A stretch of 64,000 nucleotides of DNA from Combretum micranthum (taxonomy: Eukaryota; Streptophyta; Magnoliopsida; Myrtales; Combretaceae): NCBI GenBank assembly GCA_024138025.1, contig JAMXBD010000432.1, forward strand, positions 928,486 to 992,485, given 5' to 3'. Both the position numbers and the translations under genes were made by a program. The notes beneath the pieces were generated by a model. It saw only the letters and a list, made by a program, of their open reading frames with translations, did no database searches and had not been told where the DNA came from. Positions 50,421-63,386 of the stretch are shown in pieces. Position 1 is the first letter of the stretch, and the number at the start of each line of letters is the position of its first letter.

Positions 50421-50777
50421 CTAGCAATGTCGAATCTTTTTATGTTTGATCTCAATAGTTGAGAGTATTGTCATGATGGATCCCATGGGGAGCACCATTA
50501 TTGAAGTGTTTTCATTTAGTGGTTGCACATGTGGTACAAAGCCATAAATACAGATGGTAACTAGAAGGATCATGAGTAAAGCAAACAAAAGGACAAAGAT
50601 GCAAGAGGCAGCAAATGATGGAAAAAGCATTTCATTAGGGTTGGACAAGCGTGATGAGTGAGAGTAGGAAAAGACAGGCAGATGATGGTGGATGTTGCTG
50701 ACCATGGACAGATCCATAAAATAATAGGGTCCCTTGATGGCAATAATGTAGTTGTGTAAAGTAAATTGTGAAGACAT
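50421..50777 (-). CDS. Uncertain small ORF with one membrane segment
   Basis: An open frame of 118 codons on the - strand. A second ATG at codon 50 (50630-50628) would give 69 residues: a strong hydrophobic segment (FVLLFALLMILLVTICIYGF) after nine or so residues, then a short polar tail ending IKHKKIRHC. That layout, a signal anchor plus a short basic tail, resembles small secreted or membrane peptides, but the tail does not match CLE, IDA, PSK or RALF motifs known to me. Composition is ordinary for the region, and it may be chance. No function assigned. Confidence 0.2.
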   Translation of the reverse strand: MSSQFTLHNYIIAIKGPYYFMDLSMVSNIHHHLPVFSYSHSSRLSNPNEMLFPSFAASCIFVLLFALLMILLVTICIYGFVPHVQPLNENTSIMVLPMGSIMTILSTIEIKHKKIRHC

Positions 50778-51773
50778 ATATCTTATCTAAAAATTTAAAT
50801 GTACAAATGTTAAATTTTGTATTTAAATTTTGCATGAAAATTTAATTTGTTACTTATCTATGGGGAAGTCAATTTAATATTTAATCAAATTTTATAACTA
50901 TTTTTACTACTTTTTAAACATAATTTGCTATGTTTACTCATATGAAAAAGATAGTTTATTATTGAATTTTTACTACATTTCTTGATGGCGTCTAATATTG
51001 ATAAGCAATTTCTTCTATGATACTAAACAGGTCAAATAACATGTGAAGTAATAAAAATAATCCTAAAAAGTTTGATTTGGTGTTGAATTTGGGCGCTTTA
51101 AAATTTAGTACAAATTTGATTTTCCTCAAATCTAAATTTATAAATTTAATGTAAATTTTATATGTATCATCTAACACCCTTTTTCACTCATGGGTTAAAA
51201 CTTTGAATAAGACTCGTTAAGTGGAAAATTAAATAGATTGTCATCAAATCACAGTGCTAAGGTTTGAATAAAAAATTAATACACAACCACCTTATCCACT
51301 TTAAACTTATAAATTTGGTGAAGTGTGTATATATAATTTAATAGTCTTAAAAAATATTTTTCGATTTTAATCATTGATTATATGCTAGAAAGAAAAAGAA
51401 AATGCTAGGGGAACTCAAGTTTTCTTACTAAACACTTTAACAAGCACAGGTACACTGTAGATATTTTCCAAAATAAAGATAAAATAGGATACAACAAACT
51501 AGTAAGCGTATGCTTGGGCAGTGGTCCCATGAAATCTCTTTGCTGCTAGGACAGGAAATACAAGGAATTGAATGGTTGTAGGATTAAATTTGCATAGGGG
51601 GTCCTACTTTTTGTGTCTACAATTCATTGTATGGAAGTAAAGAGAGACTTTTCCTTCCATGGAATGACAAAGCAATGCTTACTAACTGCAACTTCAGTTG
51701 ATGTCTACATTGAACATGGCAACTAAGGAAACAACAATAGGAGAGACAAACAATCATCACTGCCTGAAACATA

Positions 51774-51810
51774 TGTTGTTGTTGTTGTTGTTGATGATGA
51801 TGATGATGAT
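51774..51810 (+). repeat. Compound (GTT)n(GAT)n microsatellite
   Basis: Six GTT-type units followed by six GAT-type units. Confidence 0.9.
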
Positions 51811-52602
51811 CTCAAAGTCTTCTTAACATGGGTTAAGGATTTTGTAGTAAGAGGGTCGTCTATTACTTTGGTGCATTATTTTGTCATTGGAGGCCCCATA
51901 TTTCTTGTGGAATGCTTCAAAAGAAAAGTGCCCTCTTATTTCTTGCATTGCTAAATATTGTTTTTTAGATTACTTTTAAAGCATTTTGATTTTCAGTGCC
52001 GCATTAGCAAACAAAGGATATACGATTAAAAGTAGTATTGCGTAGATAGATTACATTAAAGGGCATAATTAGTAGTTCCAATTACATGTTTCAGAGAACA
52101 TAGCCCAAAATTTAAGAAAACCCATATTAAATGACTTGAACAATTTTGTACCATATTCACGCCTATTTCATATAAGATGGGCAAATATCATATAAAAAAG
52201 GTAACTTAACAAAATAACAAATAGATTCTTAGGATGCCTCTATGTTATATAAATAGAAAATATTCAATCTTTAAAGAATCAAATTTATAGAGCTTGTCTC
52301 AAATCATATAAAGCCTACTTTTTTTTTGGCCATATATAAAGCTTACTTCAAATGACAAACCTTATTAGGAGGATGACCATGAATGGCTGCTAAAAACCTA
52401 CGGACATCTTTGTCTTGATCACCACTCAACATAGAATATTTTACATCAATATGATGAAATTTCATTAGTTGAAGAGGTTTTGTTGATAGTGGCTTTAGAA
52501 CTTGAATGCATTAGTGATAAGTGAATAAGATTAAAGCATTAACCTCATAGTGCCTAGGCTCTTTTTTTTTTTTTTTTAATATTTGAGAATAGTAGTTTGA
52601 TA

Positions 52603-53784
52603 TAGAGGTGGGAAAAAAAAAAAAAATGAAACCAAAACCAAAAAACCAATCCAAAAAATATGATTAATCAGTTCATCGATTTCAGTTTAAAGTTGAAATT
52701 TTTAGTTTATTCAGTTTTCGGTTTCGATTAACCACTCCAAAATATGTATATATATATAAATATATAAATTAACATTTGAAAAATATAAATAGAAGAACTT
52801 AAAAACCCTAAACCTAGTGCCTCTGCCCGTAACTCTTGTTTCCCCTCTCTCAATCTCACCTTCTCTCCCTGCCGCATATGAGTGTTTGAAATAAATTAAC
52901 AAAAACGGACAAGGATCATCATGTATCACTACTTCTAGAATCCAAAGATGGATGATTGTGGCAGTATCTATCTAATCCATGTGCCATCCTTCCGTTCAGC
53001 CTCACTTGGATTGTAGCTTTATTGACAACTACTATATCAATTTCTTCATTTGAGTCGAATCTTTTTTTCGGACTTTTCTTATTCACTATGATAAAGGTGA
53101 AAAATTACCGATAGAGGTTAGACCAAATGTATACCTATTATCTCAAATTTTTTATTTTATTTCAACTACTTTTAGTCTCTATTAGATTTTATATTTGATT
53201 TTTTAAAAAACTCTTTTGGGTTATTTTATATTTATATTTCATGTAAAATATTTTTTTTAAAAAAAAACACCTCTGGAAATGAAATTTAAACAACTACACT
53301 ATAGGATACCCATTAATATTGAAAATCCATACGCCTTTACAAGGCTACCAATTCATATCCTCATGTATATAATATGTATATTATTTGAAGTAAAATATGT
53401 AAGAAAAATTGAAAATTATATATCAAGGGCATTTATCTATTCCAGGAAAGGCACATACACACACACACACACACAACTAATCAAGATAGTGATTTGTCAG
53501 CTTGAAATTTAATCGAAGTTTAGAGGCCGCAACGTATAAATTTCGTCCTTAAGATAAATTTGTGGTTTGATTTTGCTTATACCAAATGTAGCCATCTAAG
53601 ATGGATTGCATTTGTATGGCTAGAAAACCAAAATCTGAAAAAATTAACTGAGAAAAGGTTAACCGTTAGATGGTTAGCCATTAATAATTAATCGGTTTTG
53701 GTTTAATATATTAAAAACCGATAATTTCAATTCGATTGAAAAAAATGATTGATAGACTGGTTAATCGAACCATACCTTCTCCTA
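52603..53784. mobile_element. Non-autonomous hAT element
   Basis: Begins TAGAGGTGGGAAAAAA and ends CCATACCTTCTCCTA. Flanked by an exact 8-bp duplication GTTTGATA (52595-52602 and 53785-53792). Subterminal sequence has 'aaaaccaat', 'ggttaatcg' and 'tcggttttggttta' motifs. 1182 bp, no transposase. A relative lies at 1820-2395. The short frames at 52711 (-) and 53279 (+) are within it. Confidence 0.85.
53456..53475 (+). repeat. (CA)n microsatellite
   Basis: About ten CA units inside the hAT element. Confidence 0.85.
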
Positions 53785-53792
53785 GTTTGATA

Positions 53793-56700
53793 GCCAAATA
53801 CCTTTTCTCCAATCATTTAAATTATCCAAATATGAGAGGTGTTTTTGAGTATTTATACAATTTGATTGCCGACGACCTCCATTAGAATGTGTCGATGATT
53901 AAAAACTTAAATGAGTACTCTACTCGATAGGTTATTCAAGGGTTTCTCCTAGATTCAGGTCCCTAGAGAGCTCAGCAAATGATCATTATTGTATGTTCAC
54001 CATGCCAAATCCCCTAAGTCGTCCTAAATGCATGAACCTAACTCCTAAACATTATCATTAGTTAAAGAGATAGAATACAGAGTAGATGATATTAATAGTA
54101 GTAAAAATAGGTATGAAAATTTTGATAAATATTAAATTTACAACTTTAATATTTATATACTAGATCGAATTTCTGTGTAAAGTTCAGATACCACAAATTT
54201 AACATTTTTTTCATAAGAAAATAGATGATGTTTTGAAAATGGAAGTTTGCTTTTTGTTTCTTCTTCGCTTTAATGATTATGTTTTTTTACAAATCATTGT
54301 TGTTGGTAGAACTTGTCTCTTGCTTTTCTTATAATAAAATATAATTGAATTAATATTAATATTTGAATCATCATTTCCCTCCACATCTTCCATTTCTATA
54401 GACAATGAAAGCAAATTTGTTAGTATATATTATATCCCTACATTTGTTAGCCTGTGGATTCCCCACATCATTACTTATTGCCGTTGAAACCAGCAAATAA
54501 GACAGCTTTTGTATGGTACAAACACAAATATATTCCGCTAAATTTCCTGCATGATAAGAAGATGCAGGCTTGGATATTGCCACTTTCGTCCTTGCTTGAG
54601 GTGCCATCCTTCCATAGGACCATCAATGAGAAATTGGTTGAAAAGCTCAATGATTCCATTTCAAAGTCAAATTAGACTTGATGATTGAACCCAAAAAAAA
54701 AAAAATTAATAAAATAAAATAAAAGTTATTTAAGCCTATTTTGCTAGCTTTTCTTGGAAAATCCTCCCTTTCCTCTTCAAAGCGACCACCACTATCACTT
54801 TCAATTGTGCATTTTTTTTACATCCACTTGTACCAAGTTAGGTTGCTGTCAAATGAAAAAAAGAAGCAAGTGAAACTCTATACACCACTAACACTTTGTT
54901 AAACCCATAAGATCAGCAAAACTGGGCGATGACTGGTGCTTGTGTGTTTAGAATTTTCATGAAAGATAAATGAATTTTGAATCCTCTAAATATATTGCAA
55001 TTATCAAACCATGGGATCAATCTATTGGACAATGATTGGCCAATTATTATGCTCATAGCTCGAATATCGTGAGGATATATAAGGAATGCGTTAAAAAGAA
55101 AGAGGAAAAATATTGCTGTAAATCGCTAGTTGAGACAAATGTATACCTAAATGACAATGTACCGCTATTTTAGATGAATTACTCATTCACTTCATTGTAA
55201 TTGTAATTTCATTACAGCCTTATTCCTTACGAATAGCTATTACAGCATTTTGTTCACTGAATAGTGATTCCACAATGAATCTCTATTACACAAAACATTG
55301 AATAATCATTCTTTATTCAAACATATGAATACCAATTTAATATTGAAATTGTCTTTTTTTTCAAAATATCATAATTTAAATAAATAATTAATAAAGAAAA
55401 ATCCTATTACAGCTTTATTTCATTCCTTCGTAATAGGAATTCAATTACAGCCTTATTCATTCAATGAAGTGAATGAACCGGAAGTTATCTATAGATAGAG
55501 AGAATTCTAACTATTGATGTACTTTGATTGGATAAATGAATGAATGCATTATAATTTGCATGAATGGCTGTTTATAGTATTTAGGAAACAGTAATACCAA
55601 ACTATAGAAATTAAATTTGATAATTATGAATTCGATTCAATAGGACATAGGATATTCAGGAAGCTTAGCCTTCAAATACAAAATTTAATGGGAAAAATAC
55701 ATTGGAAAGGACTTATATTTCCTCCTCTTCTTTATTTTATTAGGGAGTTAATTTTTTTTTATATTTTATTTCAAGACCTAAAGTTTAAAAATAATTCAAA
55801 ATAAGATATTTTCTTCATTTCTTTATACCTATGTCATTAAGGTATATCCACTCTTCATTTGAAAGTCTTCAAATGAAAGATAATTTAAATAAATAATGAG
55901 AAAAGTCGATCCTTCTATAGCTTAAGTCCCAAAATGCAAAATAGGGGGGAAAAAGGGGAAAAAACTTATGTCTTCTTAATGCGTTATATCCTAAGTTCTT
56001 TACTTTTTTTTTAATTTTTTAAATAATTTTTCATTTAGGGTTATATCCAAAATACGAAATATAAAGTTGGGATTTCAGATTTTCCTTTTTTACACCATAA
56101 AATAAAAGATTTGACACCAATCTAGCTCATCCGAAAACTAGTGTTAATGCCACTGGATTAGGTCTTAACAACTAGGGATTTGAGTCTATTACCAAATCTT
56201 TATTTTGAAAGTCCATAGGTCTTAATTAGTTCATATTATTATTATAAGATGGAATTTATTTCTAGTGCATAGTTATGAATTTTGTCTAAGTTTTCAGTCC
56301 TACTGATGGTCTATATAAAATAAATTCGAGAAAAGGTACATTTTGCTTATTTATTTATTTATTTTTTACCAAGACAATAAAACGTATATTTCAAGCACCT
56401 AATTTTTTTTCCTTTATTATCCTTTTCGGCTTTTTGTTTTTATAATTTTAAAGCTTAAGTTATAGAAATTTTAGTCAAAAAAGCATGACATGTTAATATA
56501 TATTAACGATATTGTCACGAAGAGTGATAGAAACATTGTTATACTCATTGAGATCTCTGGTTCATGAAGAAAATGAATTAAAAAAACATAAATCTTGAAA
56601 AGAAAAGGTAATGAAATCTTGATGGAAATGTATATATTTAGTCTCAAACTTTACCCTTCTTTCTATTAGAGCTGCAGCCTTACTTTTCTATACTTTATTC

Positions 56701-57865
56701 CGATCATTATTGGTTGATAACTTCTATGATCTCATCAACAGAACTGTTTAGTATCATTTAGTTAATAATGTAACTATTAAAATAAATATATTAATTAATA
56801 TGTTAAGAATTTCAATAGTGTGATAATGGTTTTGTATAAATCTGAACATATAACTGGAACCACAAAATTTTTCCACTGTTTTTAAACTTTTGCAGCAACA
56901 GTTAATTGTAGAAGACTCAAACACTTTGATAGATTGCTTCAAGGTCAATCAAAAGTTAGTGAATGCCAAAAATGGATAGAAAATGTGAAGGAATTAACAG
57001 AAATTTTTATTTTTATTGAAGTTAAAGAATCGTCGAGGATTCCAAACGAGCGGTTAAAAGAGGTAGACAAACGGAAGAATTACAATACGAAAGAGATTAA
57101 GGTAAGGTAAGGTCTACGGACGTATGATATTAAGCACACAAAATCGCTAAGAATGTTATGCTGATCTGCTAGTGATCGATAAGTCATGTTTACACATCCT
57201 TTGGTGCGTGTGTGTGTCTCTCAATATTTATATAGTCTTAACTGTTTGGATTGTTAGATTTTTATTTGTATTAGATCTGTATCGATAACTTATTGGTATC
57301 AAAGCTGTATTAGCTTAGGATCAATTCTGTTTGGTCATTTTATGAATAAAATTGTTAGTTTTTTTTTTATCAATATTATATCTGTATTGATTTAGTGTTA
57401 ATTTAATTTGAAAATGATGATAAAATAGTACCAAACTAAGGTATCCAAAGAGTATTAATGAAACTTTGTTAAAGATGTATCATTTTTCACCCTCATCTAA
57501 TGTTTTTAGCTGCATGTGTTTGTTGGGATTGAAGTATGATGATGACCACTCTGTCCAACAAAAGAAAAAGTGTGATGATCACTGTGTGTTATATGAGACT
57601 TCATATTATATTCAACGAGGATATTAATCATAACAGGACATAGAATAGGATCACAATGGATGATACTAAACAAGATGAGGAAAAGATGGAAATCCCAAAA
57701 GAAAAAAAAAAATGCTGTTTAAAATACGAACCGAAAAGCTCTAACAAAGTTTTCATTCCTTATTGTAAATCTTTTAAAACGGTTTGATTTTAAAGTAGTT
57801 GCTTGTCAAGCGGCATTTTAAGTAATCCTTTATTGCCTTAACAGTAGCACATTCTATAAAAATAT
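53793..57865. other. Gene-free stretch
   Basis: No supported gene. The 73-codon + frame at 54454-54675 has no domain. One TIR element is listed at 55179-55479; the rest is AT-rich spacer. Confidence 0.5.
55179..55479. repeat. MITE with CATTCACTTCATTG ends
   Basis: Left end TTACTCATTCACTTCATTG; right end read backwards GGTTCATTCACTTCATTG. 'attacagccttattc' occurs close to both ends. Non-coding, about 300 bp. Target duplication unclear, so superfamily not assigned. Confidence 0.6.
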
Positions 57866-58177
57866 CGGGTAAATTATATCATAAGGTCTCGGTGTTTGAG
57901 AATAAGTTCATTTAAGGTCCCAACATTTGAAGAAGTGGGTCAATTTGAGTCATCAAGGACACATGTCAACAAGAGAAGAGATTTCTGAGTTTTAATTAAA
58001 TATTCTTTCTTGTCGATACGTGTCTTTGAGAGACCCAAATTGACTCACTTTTTCAAACATTGGAACCTTAAATGAACTTACCTCCAAACATTGGATCCTC
58101 GTTTTAACTACTGAAATATTGAAACCTTAAATAAACTTACACTTAAACATTGGGACCTTCTAGTATAATTTATCCCC
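57866..58177. repeat. MITE, GGGTAAATTATA family, best copy
   Basis: Left end CGGGTAAATTATATCATAAG; right end read backwards GGGGATAAATTATACTAGAA. The direct repeat AAAATAT flanks it (57859-57865 and 58178-58184). The interior contains three forms of 'aaatgaactta/aagttcattt' in inverted arrangement. 312 bp, non-coding. Three further copies are at 1-260, 2761-3137 and 3829-4057. Confidence 0.65.
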
Positions 58178-58910
58178 AAAATATTTAGCCATTACGTGCA
58201 TGTTAGTTAGGTTTTCAAGTCTATATACTCTACAAAAATATTCGCTTAAGGTGCAATTTTCAGTAACAGTGGATAACATGTAACATCGCTGAAACAGTGT
58301 GAAGGAGATCCTCAACTTGTGTATTTTTTAAAAGCGGGGAAAAAAAAGCACATAGCTAGCCACTAATTGCATGCAAAACTAGTGTAAGAGATAATTGCTT
58401 TGTGAAACAGGAAATATCAATAATAGAAGACTACAGGTGTTCGTACCACTTTGGTACACATTTGAAAAAATAATCCCAAAATGGTACATAGGCAAATTTA
58501 TTCCAAAGACAAGTATAAAAAACATTGTTATTAAAAGGGTCTTCAAATTTGCACTAGGTACTTCCAATAACAATGCATTCGGTAAAGCATATATACATTG
58601 AAGGTGTTGATAAGAAGTAAAAACAATACCTTTTATTTTATTTTATTTTGTAAAGTAGACACTATTCTAAACAACGTTCTTAGTATATATATAAAAAGCA
58701 CCATCTTGAACGATACCTTCGTTGGACTTGTGTTATAGTTTAATAGAATGGTCTCTTCTCATTTTCTCACCTTAGTCACATTAACACACTCTCTCCTTTA
58801 TCTCAAACACTCTTCCAACCACTTAGCAACTTCTCCAAAATTTTCCTACAAATCTAGCTCTTTAACACCCAAAATTTCCCACAAATCTTAAGTATTGGTA
58901 TGATCTTCCT

Positions 58911-58956
<46 letters not shown>

Positions 58957-59334
58957 GCACGCACGCACGCACATTTGACTTAGATTTATGCCACATTTGA
59001 TTTATAATGCTGATTTTTTTCAATGTCTGAATCGATGTATTTTAGTTACTGCAGTCGTATTTTTTCTTCATGCAATCGGATGTGTGTGTGTGAGGTATTT
59101 TAAATGTTCGTGTGATTGCATTGGTTAATCTACATGATTTTCTTTGAAATTTTATGGTCCCACAGAAGATGTTCGATGAAATATCTGAATGTTTGTACTT
59201 TATATTTCAAATGCATTTATTATGAGTGTGTAAAAAATACCATGCATAAGTTGTAGAAGTTATAATGCATGATTTATTAAATGAAAAGTACGATCTAATC
59301 TTGCTAGTTTGATGTTGATAGGCTTGAAATGGCA
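58178..59334. other. Spacer and possible leader of the MULE gene
   Basis: No gene. A compound microsatellite lies at 58911-58972. The CT-rich text at 58740-58910 could be a leader of the downstream transposase gene but this is not testable from sequence alone. Confidence 0.4.
58911..58972 (+). repeat. Compound (TC)n(AC)n(GCAC)n microsatellite
   Basis: About 12 TC units, about 11 AC units and four GCAC units without interruption. Confidence 0.95.
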
Positions 59335-61600
59335 AATCATGTATGATATATTGTCTAAACCAATGATAATATGTTGTGGATGGAAAATATAGGCCACAAT
59401 ATGATAGGATTCCCAATGGCGAGGTGAAGTGAGGTCAGATGTAAACTTTTAGTTTTTCATGGAAACGATATGTGCAAGGATTGGTATAGATCCAACTACT
59501 GTTGAAGTTAAAATAATACATAGACATGCTCATTATGAGTCATGAGTCGGTTTACATGTTAATGCCAATTATGGATGATGATAGTCTTGAATATCTAATG
59601 TCATTGACTATAAAGGTGGATGCTAAGTTAATCCATGATATATTTGTGAAGACAATTATTCGGTCGAGCCCTCCGCAAAGGTTTCATTCTACTTTTCCTT
59701 AACCTTTACCAACACTCATGAAGAAGTGCATTTGAGCACTTCCAACTATCCCTCTGCTATGATTGATCAATATACCCATACATACGGAATCCAGTTTGAA
59801 GCTAAAGCTCTACACAACTCGACAAAGGGCAAGGGACGATGTCATTTTTACTAATGTAATATGAAGAATATGAAACTATCCCCTTGAATGGGTCGATGCT
59901 TGATTTCAAAAAATAGAGTTGAAAAGGAAGTGGCCCTAATACTTAACTTTGAGGTCAAAGATGATCGTCGAGATAGATATTACCATGTTGATGAGAATTG
60001 AGAGCATGTGGATGATTGGGGGAGGGGGAAGGAGGGGGGGTGATAATGGATACATTACATTCGAGGAAGACGTGAACACAATGTGCAATAACCTATGCAC
60101 TAAGACTTAGTCAAGGAAATAATGTTTAACAGAAATGAGGATCTTATCTATGCCGTAAAATCATTTCATATCAGCATGCGCTGTAATTTCCATGTTGGTA
60201 AATCTAAGAAGAGTTTACGGTCGACCTATTGTGTAAAAAGGGACCAAGGGTGTATGTGGATGTTAAGGGCTTTTAAGAAAAATTGGAAGGGCTATTTGTA
60301 ATAACCAGACTTGAAGGGCCACATTTGTGCATTAATTTGATGATGACATGACCACTCACAAATAGACTCTAATGTCTTGACCGAGAATTTCTTAACTTTG
60401 TTATGAAAAATCTCAATTGCAAGATATTAGCGCTTCAATCACATTTGGATACATAATTTCGCGTAGGTGGGTATGGTTAGGTAGGAAAAAACTTATGGCT
60501 ATTGTCTATGGTGATTGGGTTAAGTCCTACAACATGCTCCCAAAGTTATTATGTGTCGTTAAGGCCACTAACCTAGATCACAAGTCAAACGAGGTTGGAC
60601 AAGATCGTTTATTTCAAGTGGGTTTTTTGAACATTTGGCCATTATGTGGAAGCCTCCAGCATTGTAGGCCATTTATTTGTATCGATGGGACATTTCTATA
60701 TGGCAAGCGCAAGTACATCCTACTTATGGCATGAAGTATTGAGGGGACATTTGCATTATACCCAAAGCCTTTCACATTGCACTAAAAGAGTCTACGAAGG
60801 CATGGTCTTAGTTTCTGAGGAAATTAAAGTGGGATATGATACGAGACCATATGCCTTATTTTCAACTAGGGAGCAAGATCATTGGGAGATTGAACAGTTG
60901 GTAGCTACTGATTTGGATTCAATACCTTATAAGCAATTTTAATAAAATGTATAAGAATCAGCGATGCAAAAAGTTGGTAACATATGCTGTAATGCAAGCA
61001 TAACCATGTAAGTTTGAAAACTACATGGAGATTGTGTAGAATACTAACGAAGATGTGATAGAATGGTTCAACAAAACCGACTCCAATGGAAAACTAATCA
61101 TGCATAAGGAGAAATGGACCTAATAATTTGATAATTTTTACAATTTCAGGCACATGACAAACAACATGATAGAAACATATAACTTTGTTTTTAAATGTGC
61201 CAGGGGCTTACCACTGACGACATGGTATAAAAAAAAAAAAAGATTTTTAGTGACTGTGCCATGTACTAGGAAGAGGACTTGAATAGTAACAAATGCTATC
61301 AAAGGTGAAGAGGCATTCATGACTTACGCAAAGAAGAAGCTTGGTCTATAGTTTGAAAGAGCTAACTCTCATTAGGTAAATAGTTTCCATAGAAGCACAA
61401 GACTGTTTGAGGAGCGAACAGGCAACTATAGAAGTCAGGTCATCTCAAGAGAGGAGATCGTACACAAGGTTGACTTTTTCAAACATACCTGCATCTACAA
61501 TAAATGGTAGATATCATATTCCATGTTCCTATGCCATGTAGTAGCATGGTATACCAACATAGATTGGACTTTCTTTGTGGAACTATAGCAGGTGGCCACA
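59335..61600 (+). pseudogene. Mutator-like (MuDR/MULE) transposase, decayed
   Basis: Read across several frames, the parts come in MuDR order. N-terminal domain at about 59365-59640, with ICARIGIDPTTVEVKIIHR. DNA-binding region at about 60118-60310, with 'FNRNEDLIYAVKSFHI' and VKRDQGCMWMLRAF. Catalytic MULE domain at about 60520-60910, with VGQDRLFQVGF and CRPFICIDGTFLYGK, which holds the first catalytic Asp in the IDGT box. A poor SWIM-like zinc-finger end is at about 61460-61570. Stops and frameshifts are frequent (for example 59551, 60296, 60734), so no transposase is made. Terminal inverted repeats were not found. MULE transposases cut and paste DNA with a DDE nuclease. A PMD gene follows 0.4 kb downstream on the same strand. 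Confidence 0.75.
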
Positions 61601-61955
61601 TTAGCTGCAATGCTATCATTCACATTTTTACCCACTAGGTAATAAGCTATATTACCCTAAATTTCTTTACATACTATTCAATCTAGAGAATGCACATCCA
61701 AAGGGGGAAGCCTTGGACTAAGTGATATAAGATGGACTTTAGGGAGTGCCTTGATAAGGTCACACATGTAGTCACTACAAATAGTAGTGGCCAAATAAGA
61801 GGAGTTGCCTAAAGAGGAATTGGCAAGAAATAGGCAAAGGGGAAATATTGTAACATAGCAAGTTTGCTTTGATTGATACATTTCCTATTGTTTGTTTTTC
61901 TTGACCTTAAACTATTAATTTCATCTAACACTCTTGTTTTTAACTTGCAAGCTAA

Positions 61956-62392
61956 ATGGAGCCAGGACCCTCTGACCCTTCATTGTTTACTTAGCAAGTG
62001 AGGCATTGGTCATCAACTATATGGAGAGATAAGGTAAGCATTAAGGCAAATGATAATAACCAATATTCCTTTCTAATCTAGTAAATCTTAATTTATTGTT
62101 TTATACAGGCTTCAACCACTGCACTAGTTGTCAGATTTAAGGAATTGTTATTGTGGAATGACCAGGTTAGGAGGCCCATTGATGAGTGCATATTACTTTA
62201 TCTAGAGTAGGTTGGTTTCCTTAAATTGACATACCTCCCATATATCCAGCTTGATTGGCACCTCATTACAGCACTTGTAGAGTGATGGAGACTAGAGACT
62301 CACGTGTTCCACATGGGTCAAGGCACTATAGGAATTTTAACATATGGCGATGTTTGTAGATTTTGCGAATATTGTCTTTCTTTTATACTCTA
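61956..62392 (+). pseudogene. Plant mobile domain (PMD) gene fragment
   Basis: ATG 61956 starts MEPGPSDPSLFT, then after a stop QVRHWSSTIWRDK, the usual N-terminus of PMD (aminotransferase-like/MAIN-type) proteins. A GT..AG intron (62034-62108) leads in frame to a second exon with VGFLKLTYLPYIQLDWHLITALVE, a stop, then WRLETHVFHM, the hallmark PMD block. Three in-frame stops (61990, 62207 and 62284 approximately) and loss of sequence after about 62350 mark it as a pseudogene. PMDs occur in host proteins such as MAIN/MAIL1 and in MULE transposons; the neighbouring MULE transposase suggests the transposon-borne type. Sure of the family, less sure that both belong to one element. Confidence 0.7.
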
Positions 62393-63386
62393 GTCATGTT
62401 TATTGAAGTTAGTTGAATATACATTATTAGTCATGTTTATGAACAAATTTATATTATATTGAATTGTTATTAGATTTGTGGGTCTTTTATAAAAGTAAAA
62501 GTTGCTAATTCCCATCATCAAATAAGATAAATAAATTAAATAAAATAAAATTTACCATTTTTTTTAATTCACTCTACATATGAAAAAAAAAAAAGAAATT
62601 AAATTTAAAATGAAAAAAGTAATTATTTCTTGAAAAAACTAATTATCCACTTGTTAACAATCTTTTTGTTAATCAACTAATTATATGGTAAAAAATAAAA
62701 AATTCCACCACTATATGTTCGAAGAAAATAAAAAACAAAAGAACCCTCTATTGTTGATACACAAGTCCTTAGCTACTTCTCTTTAGCATTGTGTTCCTTT
62801 TCTGGCACCCCTCTCTTGTTCTTCCATATTTGGCACTTTCTCTTATTCTCCGTGCATTGGTGAAAATCGAACGAAATGCTATATATTGTGATTGGTAGTT
62901 GGCTTGTAATGTTTTTTGTTTGAATGGTGAAACATCGAATGGAATGCTATACATTCTATGCATTCTTTATAGTAAGATTCTAAATGGTGAAAAGTCATAT
63001 GATATACAGGAATGGAGGTGATCCTAAATTGTTTGTCGTGTTGAAATGAGAAAAGGAGCTGCCTTCAAAAGTTGAATGATGTCTAGATGTAGAATAATTT
63101 GCTCCGATTTTGATGAAAAATTAAGAAATGTTAAATTTTTATGATGTGGAGTCTTAAAAAAGGCAAACAAATTTAATAATGTTTAAAATAAATGTATGTT
63201 ATGCTGTTTAGAAGGCTTTAGGCCAGCAAGGTAAAGGAGCAAATGAAACCTAATATAACATGTTAAATTGACATGAAAGTCACGACTAACTTATGGAAAA
63301 ACCATAGTATGAGAAGGTTACAATTAGTTGAGTATTTGAATTATAGCAGTATGCTAAATGATTGTGTTATAGATATGGATTACTAC
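62393..63386. other. Gene-free stretch
   Basis: AT-rich; no gene or element end recognised. The expected right end of the MULE may lie here but was not identified. Confidence 0.45.

Larger units (their letters stand above)
49654..52602. other. Region downstream of ABCB1
   Basis: Begins with the ABCB1 3' UTR; no canonical AATAAA was found in the first 150 bases. One - strand open frame (50421-50777) is listed separately. 51774-51810 is a microsatellite. Otherwise no gene or element recognised. Confidence 0.5.

Noticed and set aside
54454..54675. 73-codon + strand open frame
   Set aside because: No domain, no homology recognised, and an overlapping frame of similar length exists on the other strand.
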